A stretch of DNA of 64,000 nucleotides, from NCBI RefSeq assembly GCF_003611635.1, contig NZ_RAVZ01000001.1, positions 1 through 64,000 on the forward strand, written 5' to 3'. The translations under genes and the position numbers were made by a program. Below the pieces are notes generated by a model. The model worked only from the letters and a program-made list of their open reading frames with translations, was not told where the DNA came from and did not search any database. Below are positions 61,601-64,000 of the stretch, one piece after another (the first letter of the stretch is position 1; each line of letters opens with the position of its first letter). The stretch comes from Corallococcus terminator (GTDB taxonomy: Bacteria > Myxococcota > Myxococcia > Myxococcales > Myxococcaceae).

Positions 61601-64000
61601 CGGTGAAGCCCTGGATGAAACGACGTGGGCGACGCTCGCAGCCTCGACGCGCACGCGCACCTTCAACGTCTACGGCCCCACCGAGTGCACCGTGGACGCC
61701 ACCGCCTTCGCCGTCCTTCCGCGGACGCACCCCACCCTGGGCGGGCCGCTGCTCAACGTGCGCACGTACGTACTGGATGCGCACCAGCAACCCGTGCCCG
61801 TCGGTGTCGCGGGTGAACTCTTCATCGCGGGCGCGGGCCTGGCGCGCGGCTACCTGGGTCAGCCCTCCCGCACCGCCGAGCGCTTCGTCCCGAACCCCTT
61901 CGCCACCACCCCCGGCGAGCGCATGTACCGCACGGGAGACAAGGCGCGCTGGAGCGAGGACGGCACGCTCGAATACCTGGGCCGCATCGACTTCCAGGTG
62001 AAGCTGCGCGGCTTGCGCATCGAGCTGGGTGAAATCGAAGCCCTGCTGCGTCAGCACCCCGCCGTCGCCCAGGCGCTCGTCCTGGTGCGCGAGGACGTGC
62101 CGGGCAATGCACGGCTCGTCGCCTACGTCGTCCCGAGCACCCGCGCGCCCGACGCCGTCGAGCTGCGCGACTTCCTCCTGCGGACGCTGCCCGAGTCCAT
62201 GGCGCCCGCCGCCTACGTGATGCTGGACGCCCTGCCCCTGACGCCCAACGGCAAGGTGGACAGGAAGGCGCTGCCCGCGCCCGAAGCCCAGGCGCACGCC
62301 CACGAAGCCCCCCGTCCCGGGACCGAGGAGAAGCTCGCGGCGCTCTGGGCCGACGTGCTGCGCGTGCCCACCATCGGCGCGCAGGATGACTTCTTTGCCC
62401 TGGGCGGCCACTCCCTGCTGGCCACGCGGGTGGTTGCCCGGATCCGCGCGGCCTTCGACGTGGAGCTGCCCGTGCGCGCCCTCTTCGAGGAGCCCACGCT
62501 GCGAAGGCTCGCCGCGCGCATCGAGCACGCAGGCCGTGCCAGGGACCTGCCCGCGTTCGTGCCCGTCCCGCGCACGGACGCGCCGCTCCCCCTCTCCTTC
62601 GCCCAGCAGCGGATGTGGTTCCTGGACCAACTGCAACCGGGCTCGCCTGCGTACAACATCCCCGTGGCGCTGCGGATCCACGGCGCCCTGGACGCCGCGG
62701 CCCTGGAGCGCGCCTTCGAAGCGCTGGTGCACCGGCACGAAGCCTTGCGCACCACCCTCGCGCAGCATGAGGGCGTGCCCGTACAGCACATCCACCCGCC
62801 CGCGCCCTTCCACCTGCCGCGCACGGACCTGACGGACACCGCGAACCCCGAAGCCGAAGCGCGACGGCTCGCCGCGGAAGAGGCCGCACGTCCCTTCGAC
62901 CTCGCCACCGGACCGCTGCTGCGCACCCACCTGTTGCGGTTGGGTGGATCCCAGCACGTCCTCTTGATGACGCTGCACCACATCATCTCCGACGGCGAGT
63001 CCACCGGCGTGCTGGTGCGCGAGGTGGCCGCGCTCTACCAGGGCTTCCACGACGGCACGCCCACGGCCCTGCCCACGCTGCCGGTCCAGTACGCCGACCA
63101 TGCCGCGTGGCAGCGCTCGTGGCTGCACGGTGACGTGCTGGAGCGCCAGGTCGCCTGGTGGCGCCAGCACCTCGCCGAGGCCCCGGCACACCTGGAGCTG
63201 CCTGCGGACTTCGCGCGTCCGCCCGTCCCGTCCACGCGCGGGGCCTCGGTGCACTTCCAGCTCCCCGCGTCGCTGCTGCGGACCCTGGAGACCTTCAGCC
63301 AGCAGGAAGGCGCCACCCTCTTCATGGGACTGCTGGCGGCGACGTCCGCGGTGTTGTCCCGCTACACCGGCCAGGACGACGTCGTCATCGGCACGCCCAT
63401 CGCGGGCCGGCGCTTCGCGGAGCTCGAAGGGCTCATCGGCCTCTTCGTCAACACGCTGGCCCTGCGGGCCCGCCTGGAGGACGGGGCGTCGTTCCGAAAG
63501 CTCCTGGCGCAGGTGCGGGAAACCACCCTGGAGGCCCACTCGCACCAGGATGTCCCGTTCGAGAAGCTCGTCGAGGAGCTGCGCCCCCGGCGCGACCTGA
63601 GCCGCGCGCCCCTCTTCCAGGCGATGCTCCTGGTCCAGAATGCGGCGCCTCACGCCCTCCAGACGTCCCACCTCTCCTTCGAGCCCGTCGAAGTCGAGCA
63701 GGTCACCGCGAAGTTCGACCTGACCTTCGCCTTCTCGGCCTCCCCCGAAGGGCTGTCCGGCTCCGTCACGTACAGCACCGACCTCTTCCGTGAGGACAGC
63801 ATCCGCCGGCTCGTCGGCCACTTCCAACGGTTGCTGGAAGGCGCCCTGGCCCATCCAGAAACCCCGCTCCAGGAGCTGTCCCTCTTGAGCACCGGGGAGC
63901 GCGCGCAGTTGCTCACCGCGTGGGACGCCGACGCCCCGCCCCTGCGCCGGGCCCCGCTCCACCAGCGCATCGAAGCGCAGGTGCTCCGCACCCCTGAATC
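43659..64000 (+). CDS. giant hybrid PKS-NRPS: KS-AT-ACP-(C-A-PCP)x5-C-A... (at least 6780 aa, cut by window edge)
   Basis: Open without a stop from ATG 43659 to the right edge. PKS module: KS Cys177 (VQSACSSSL), an intact AT with Ser623 in GHSIGEY and SHAFHS (malonyl-type), ACP Ser962. The NRPS modules are given as C-domain His / A code / PCP Ser. M1: H1158 / D-A-L-H-L-G-C-L-F-K, not assigned / S2026. M2: H2216 / D-L-Y-D-F-S-L-I-W-K, Cys-like / S3089. M3: H3281 / D-A-L-W-L-G-G-T-F-K, Val / S4149. M4: H4337 / D-L-F-N-N-A-L-T-Y-K, Ala / S5199. M5: H5387 / D-G-K-D-V-G-V-V-D-K, Glu/Gln-like / S6252. M6: C (H6440, HHIISDGES) and the first residues of an A domain. Codes were read by aligning to GrsA from memory. 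No epimerase, cyclisation, methyltransferase or thioesterase domain is present so far. Last known gene of the operon. Confidence 0.93.
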   Translation, partial: MSRTGTEIAIIGIAGHYPKSERVQDFWRQVREGTELVSFFTPEELVQRGVPAEQVAQPGYVRAAAYLEEMEQFDATFFGITPREAALLDPQHRHFLECAWEALEDAGYNPQQVPGRVGVYAGAAMDTYLLYNLMRNPVALATDPLQLQLANDKDYLTTRVSYKLNLRGPSHLVQSACSSSLVATHVACQALLNEECDVALVGGASVLVHTRNGYMHSAGGVASVDGHCRSFDADATGTLFGSGVGCVVLKPLDRAMADGDTVHAIILGTAINNDGSNKVGFTAPSMDGVSEVVLEALGNAGVEPDSIGYVEAHGTATRLGDPIELQGLTRAWRKSTRRKQFCAIGSVKSNVGHLDAASGVTGLIKVALALRDRVIPPSLHFRRPNPALELPESPFFVNDRPLPWDAPPGGAPRRAAVSSLGIGGTNAHVILEEPPRAEASAPADPYQLLVLSARTAGALQRATDNLADHLAEQPDAPLADAAFTLQAGRQHFTHRRFAVVRDAQDALAALSTPERLPTRQQAAQRPPVAFLFSGQGSQYAGMAAGLHRREPVFREHFDACAERVRALRGVDLRTLVLGGAGEEADARLKATEWAQPALFAVEYALARLLMHWGLRPSALLGHSIGEYVAACLAGVFSLADAVTLVCERGRLMAGLPPGAMSAVPLAEEAVLPLLGRELSLAAVNAPGRCVVAGPLAAVESLERLLDARGLKARRLHTSHAFHSSMMDPILEPFTRAVRAVERKAPQVELYSNLTGQPLTAAEATDPDYWARHLRGAVRFSQGITALLRKPDLLALEVGPGNALTTFALQHPERAAGVVVSPTLPHALERERDVPVLLEAVGKAWQAGVDVDWKAFNSRAARRRVSLPTYPFERQRHWLEPTLGPGAPPPGAIQAAPLAHEPADTVDRSADTAAVPGNRPEMSVSHAPPRDALETELCEVWSGLLGIHPIGIHDSFFELGGDSVIGLQLLGALRDRCRVELAVRELFESPTVARLAERVRERQRPRSEAPAVLALPPLVASGREGPLPLSSSQQRLWFLEQLEPDTATYNLPAVLQMEGALDVEALRRSLDALVQRHEALRTTFASEDDQGVQRIHPPAPVPLEWVELRALPPETRDAEARRRALEELSRPFDLTQGPLLRATLLRLDDARHVLALVMHHIVSDGWSMGVLVRELAALYLSFRAGQPPALPPLPVQYADYALWQHRFLTQGDGLLTQLAWWREALAGAPATLELPTDFPRPPVRSFRGAVVPLHLPRELADAIKERARQQEATPFMVLLAAWYTLLHRYSGQGDILVGSPMAGRRFSELEGLIGFFVNTLVLRARPGQAASFRALVDQVREMTLGAYAHQDVPFEKLVEELQPARDLGLPPLFQVFFALQNAPQGVLEVPGMKLQPLDLDPGTSKFDLEVSLFPTRDGFHGTLTYNTDLYTPATAERLAGHLRVLLEGALASPDAPLATLPLMPVTERLQVMEGFNATDTDYPADTCLHTLVERQAALRPDSVAVESGEHRLTYAQLDALANRLAHRLRSLGVGPDVAVALCLERSPELVVSLLAILKAGGAYVPLDASYPAQRLTHMLEDSGARVLVTTRELGAKLPELESARRVYVEEDGWKALPSTLPSTGVSARNLAYVVFTSGSTGRPKGVAVDHRSLQRLLHAPRYAHLGPEETFLLIAPVSFDASVLELWGPLAFGGRLVLFPPQSPSDLELLGHVLEHHRVTTLHLTSGLFTQVVDLKPEILRGVRQLLTGGDVVSAPHVRKVLETLRIPVTACYGPTEATLFTTCFRMTRPEHPGTTVPIGQPLSNTRVYLLDDHFQPMPVGVPGELYVGGSGVARGYLGRPDLTAERFVPDPFGAEPGARLYRTGDKARWRVDGVLEFLGRIDTQVKVRGFRVELSEVEAALLAAPGIRAAVAVVREDVPGDKRLVGYVVPAEGQVLDLAALRASLQQRLPEYMVPSAIVPLDALPLTANAKVDRKALPAPEGALTQRAYVAPRTDTERRLALLLAEVLRVPDMGAQDDFFERGGHSLLATQALSRLRAAFGIALPLRALFESPSVERLALQVDAALLAGPGSRLAPLKLAPRDGALPLSFAQQRLWFLEQLQPGTATYNIPAALRMEGALDVEALRQGFDALVLRHEALRTTFRDASGRPVQVIHPAAPVPLPVVDLSGHAEPEAEATRLMLAEAVRPFDLEHGPLLRMTLLKLHATRHVLLMTMHHIVSDGWSMGVLIREMAALYRAFRSGQPAPLTPLPVQYADYAHWQRDVLQAEALESQLAYWRRQLAHVPRSLELPTDFPRPATLSPRGASQPVHLPRALTTALEAFCLHQGVTPFMALLATFQALLGRYSGQDDVVVGTPVAGRERPEWEGLIGLFVNTLPLRARLSGPESFLTLLGQVRETTLGALAHPSVPFERLVEALDLERDLSRPPLVQVLFALQNAPGEALEAGGLTFVPVEQESQTAKLELVLSLTDTGDGYRGSLEYSTDLFTAATAARMVTHLGVLLESALARPEARLDDLAWLTPPEQQRIVEAWNDTRADFPCERCLHELFIAQALRTPEAIAAELGSERLTYRELHLRSNRLAWHLLSLGVRPEQTVAFCLERSFDLLVAMLGILKAGAAYVPIDAEYPADRSAFILRNSGAAILLTQAPLADAFSDTGARVLCLGEGGLELVTGREDTPTTDVRPDNLAYIIHTSGSTGRPKGVSVRHAPAINLIHWVNTTFQVGPSDRLLFVTSPCFDLSVYDVFGVLAVGGTLVVATAKDLRDPPRLAAMLRERDITFWDSAPAALQQLTTHFGAGGPALRRVFLSGDWIPLTLPDAIRAVFPRAQVISLGGATEATIWSNFFRVGALEPAWTSIPYGRPISNARYYVLDARLRPQPVGVTGDLFIGGECLADGYAHAPALTAERFVPDPFQAGPGARMYKTGDRARFFPDGNIEFLGRADQQVKVRGFRVETGEIETVLAEHPAVHEAVVDARGPARGDRRLVAYLVARAGEALPSVSELRRWAGRKLPEYMVPSAFLAVPAIPITSNGKVDRKALPDPDGARPELEREFVAPRTALEQALASLWAQVLRLEQVGLHDNFFELGGHSLLATQVISRVRESLDADLPVRELFVAPTVAELAARIELLRAQPSVAKTPLLAQARDGRAFPLSFAQQRLWFLDQMEPGSPFHNIATAVRMDGPLDVAVLERCFQHLARRHEALRTTFRSEADGPVQVLAGDTSLTLERVDLEALPPAERERESARLTAEEGLKPFDLARGPLMRATLLRLEPQRHLLLLTLHHVVSDGWSMGVVVREIASLYADLCAGGEPTLPPLPVQYVDYTVWQRRMLQGEVLEQQLGYWKERLAGAPRVLELPTDRPLPAAQTFHGARVPVRLPKDVSQALKALALREGATPFMVLLAAWQTLLHRYSGQEDVLVGSPVAGRHRVETEALVGCFVNTLVLRAKPRGDLRFSELLAQVQEAALGAFAHQDLPFEKLVEALQTERSLSHPPLCQVTFTLHNTPMPELSVRGLALRLLEPEPRTSPFFLSLHLEETAEGFTGALVHNTDLYDTATVAAMASHLATLARGIAEAPERTLGALPLMDAAEQERLLREWNATASDYPRDASIHERFSAQAARTPDAVAVVQAERPLTYAELERASNQVAHHLRALGVTTGARVGVYLERSVELVVALLGVLKAGAAYVPIDAGAPAQRQLFMLSQARVGVLLTQSSLADDLPETGALLVLLDEEAKVLAARPVSAPESRGGAEALAYVMFTSGSTGQPKGVCVPHRGVVRLVEGQGFARFGPERIWLQAAPVAFDASTLEIWGALLHGARLVLAPPHALSLEELGGLLSRHAVDSLWLTAALFEQMAQHQPDALAGVNQLLAGGDVLPAVRVREHLARMPPGAVLINGYGPTENTTFSVTQALRHGDAVEHQVPIGRPLAHSSAYVLDPAGRPVPVGVPGELHVGGDGLAWGYLEQPELTAERFIPNPFGTLPGTRLYRTGDQVKWRADGTLAFLGRTDFQVKVRGFRIELGEVEAAVRRCPGVAEAVVVVREDVPGDKRLVAYVAGTQVDGKAVRTWVQKVLPDYMVPSAVVLLDALPLSPNGKVDRKALPAPEAPAPAQADAFTAPRNETEARLAAIWAEVLHLERVGVGDDFFELGGHSLLATQVVSRIRATLGVELPLGQLFEAPTVALLAERLEHLPRVTAPAMQRVERVGAPPLSFAQQRLWFLDQLQPGGTTYNVPSVVRLDGALDTEALRRALHALVLRHEVLRTTFPLQGDAPVQHVHPEPLTELAVVDLEPLPAATREQEAQRLAVTEAWRPFDLARGPLMRTTLLRLESQRHLLLLTLHHIVTDGWSIAVLVRDLGELYRAFHEGGTPALPPLPLQYADYALWQHQWLREETLGRELAWWRDALEGAPAALELSTDRPRPAVQTFLGAAVPVRLDRALGDAVKQLAQKHGATDFMVLLAAWQLLLSRYSGQDDVSVGSPIANRHHAETEGLVGFFVNTLVLRARIDARDSFAGLLARVRATALSAYAHQDVPFESLVEALHPQRDLSRGPLFQVMFALQNAPGMTLALPGLVLGVEPVEDTSAKFDLGFSLEERDGVFVGTLGYNTDLFDNATVARMARHFVRLLTAVTADADAPVSHVSLLDATERAQVLVEWNRTGPVPSTAGALHHLVEAQVERTPDAIALVVGTQRLTYGQLDARANQLAHHLRALGVGPDVAVAVCLERTIELVVALLGVLKAGGAYVPLDPSYPQERLTSMLEDSRAPVRLTQRSVAQRLAAPGVQDVLLDGFAAVAHQPSHRPERSDLPEALAYVLYTSGSTGRPKGVAVAHRSAVAFVHWALDTFSREQLAGVLAATSVSFDLSVFELFVPLARGGRVYLADNALALASLPARDEVTLVNTVPSAMAELLRMEALPPGVRTVNLAGEPLPAALARALYATGTVRDVYNLYGPTEDTTYSTYARVSEQSALPPSIGRPLAGTQAYVLDAELRPVPVGVSGELYLGGAGLARGYLHRPHLTAERFVPDPFASVPGARMYRTGDKIRWKADATLEYQGRIDFQVKVRGFRIELGEVEEALRAFPGVHEAVVVVREDVSGDRRLVAYVAPTQAGALPDVAALRAHVQQRLPGFMVPSALVVLPALPRTPNGKVDRKVLPVPEQPTGSASFQPPSTPTEQALAGLWSQVLGISRIGAEDHFFELGGHSLLATRVVSRIRSTFGVELPLRVHFEAPTLRELARRIDDTAKGIPGLPPLVPTSRDGVLPLSYAQQRLWFLDQLQPGSPAYNMPVALRAEGPLDIEALERAFEALVHRHETLRTTFAQRDGAPVQHIHPPAPFHLPRTDLTDAANPEAEVHRLAAEEAARPFDLATGPLLRVHLLKLGGAQHVLLLTLHHIISDGWSTGVLVREMAALYQGFHDGRPTALPALPVQYADHAAWQRSWLHGDVLEQQVSWWRQHLAGAPTQLELPTGTPRASVPDAQASRIPLRLPRELGHAVEALARKEGATPFMVLLAAYQLLLSRYTGQDDLLVGTPIAGRRFSELEGLIGFFVNTLVLRARPGATASFRELLAQVREGTLGAFEHQDVPFEKLVEELHPERDLDRTPLFQAFFVLQNLPVEALALPSLTLRPFGEELAAPSKFELSLNLSDTPDGLQGVLQYRAARISKATATGLARHFQVLLESLVARPEQALHALTLLTPEERQRMLVDWNDTAREPVREGTFHHLFEQQVARTPDAPAVRFENEVLTFAQLNARSNQLAHALRARGVGPEVRVALCFERSVQMVVALLGVLKAGGAYVPLDPAWPVQRRTFAIQDSAARVVLTPARLAAELEETGLQTPCLDAAGEHLASEPTHDPAPWAGPDNLAYVIYTSGSTGTPKGVMVQHRSVLNLHAALKRTVYAGQPSGLRVSVNAPLAFDGSVKQVVQLLDGHCLCIVPDALRQDAEAMVPWVREVGVDVLDCTPSLLRLLLQAGLLDGDFAPALLVPGGEALDETTWATLAASTRTRTFNVYGPTECTVDATAFAVLPRTHPTLGGPLLNVRTYVLDAHQQPVPVGVAGELFIAGAGLARGYLGQPSRTAERFVPNPFATTPGERMYRTGDKARWSEDGTLEYLGRIDFQVKLRGLRIELGEIEALLRQHPAVAQALVLVREDVPGNARLVAYVVPSTRAPDAVELRDFLLRTLPESMAPAAYVMLDALPLTPNGKVDRKALPAPEAQAHAHEAPRPGTEEKLAALWADVLRVPTIGAQDDFFALGGHSLLATRVVARIRAAFDVELPVRALFEEPTLRRLAARIEHAGRARDLPAFVPVPRTDAPLPLSFAQQRMWFLDQLQPGSPAYNIPVALRIHGALDAAALERAFEALVHRHEALRTTLAQHEGVPVQHIHPPAPFHLPRTDLTDTANPEAEARRLAAEEAARPFDLATGPLLRTHLLRLGGSQHVLLMTLHHIISDGESTGVLVREVAALYQGFHDGTPTALPTLPVQYADHAAWQRSWLHGDVLERQVAWWRQHLAEAPAHLELPADFARPPVPSTRGASVHFQLPASLLRTLETFSQQEGATLFMGLLAATSAVLSRYTGQDDVVIGTPIAGRRFAELEGLIGLFVNTLALRARLEDGASFRKLLAQVRETTLEAHSHQDVPFEKLVEELRPRRDLSRAPLFQAMLLVQNAAPHALQTSHLSFEPVEVEQVTAKFDLTFAFSASPEGLSGSVTYSTDLFREDSIRRLVGHFQRLLEGALAHPETPLQELSLLSTGERAQLLTAWDADAPPLRRAPLHQRIEAQVLRTPE
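59440..60450 (+). repeat. near-identical C-domain block, copy 1 (module 5)
   Basis: Nucleotide-level similarity to 62599-63609 at an in-frame offset of 3159 bases, one module length. Long exact or nearly exact stretches cover 59447-60015 (peptides VQHIHPPAPFHLPRTDLTD and LPVQYADHAAWQRSWLHGD). The block diverges near 60020-60200, then resembles copy 2 again around the GTPIAGRRF region. Confidence 0.85.
62599..63609 (+). repeat. near-identical C-domain block, copy 2 (module 6)
   Basis: Partner of 59440-60450. Third-position bases are conserved too, which points to recent duplication or gene conversion rather than selection on protein sequence alone. A visible difference is HHIISDGES here against HHIISDGWS in copy 1. 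Confidence 0.85.

Noticed and set aside
43659-64000. Epimerisation or heterocyclisation domains in the giant synthase
   Set aside because: All six domains before A domains carry HHxxxDG condensation motifs in the ordinary C position; no extra domain fits between PCP and the next C.

Overview
The window comes from a myxobacterium, most likely Myxococcaceae (Corallococcus/Myxococcus-like). The DNA is very G+C-rich with G/C-ending codons, it holds a complete myxochelin locus in the arrangement known from Stigmatella and Myxococcus, and it carries DUF5953 and DUF6310, families I know only from Myxococcales. No tRNA, rRNA, CRISPR array or insertion sequence was seen.

Layout. (i) 1-2480, minus strand: a tight four-gene accessory operon. 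It encodes a lipoprotein-type DUF6310 protein with a D-(x)10-ExK nuclease-like motif, a DUF5953 protein (a possible immunity partner), an unknown lipoprotein-like protein, and the start of a CPBP-family intramembrane protease cut by the window edge. (ii) 2543-4228, minus: a fused DhaK-DhaL dihydroxyacetone kinase. (iii) 4384-21640, plus: the myxochelin regulon, in three transcription units each headed by a Fur box. These are mxcK-mxcL (exporter, aminotransferase), mxcC-D-E-F-G-aroA5 (2,3-dihydroxybenzoate synthesis, activation and assembly on lysine with reductive release, plus a dedicated class II DAHP synthase) and mxcH-mxcI (TonB-fused outer-membrane receptor and DUF4374 lipoprotein). (iv) 21658-26902, minus: a two-PAS membrane histidine kinase, an M19 dipeptidase-like lipoprotein and a YciI-family protein. 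(v) 27062-64000, plus: a large NRPS/PKS operon that runs off the right edge.

The right-hand operon is the most novel content. It encodes a fatty acyl-AMP ligase with ACP and a terminal condensation (C) domain, two tandem SyrP/TauD-like oxygenases, an NRPS with a catalytically dead C-like domain and a Glu-type adenylation (A) domain interrupted by an FkbM methyltransferase, and a PKS whose acyltransferase (AT) has lost its catalytic Ser and His and whose KR lies before its DH. After these come an unrecognised 359-residue protein and a giant KS-AT-ACP-(C-A-PCP)x5-C-A... enzyme of at least 6780 residues. Ten-residue A-domain codes read by hand suggest Glu, then (after two ketide steps) X, Cys-like, Val, Ala and Glu/Gln-like, with more to come. 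The product would be an N-acylated hybrid lipopeptide that I cannot match to a known compound.

How the genes work together. The mxc genes form a complete iron-acquisition circuit: precursor supply, assembly, export, uptake and Fur control. The right-hand operon is a separate assembly line with its own start, probably its own hydroxylation enzymes, and a release step outside the window. Product names rest on motif recognition by eye; no database search was run.
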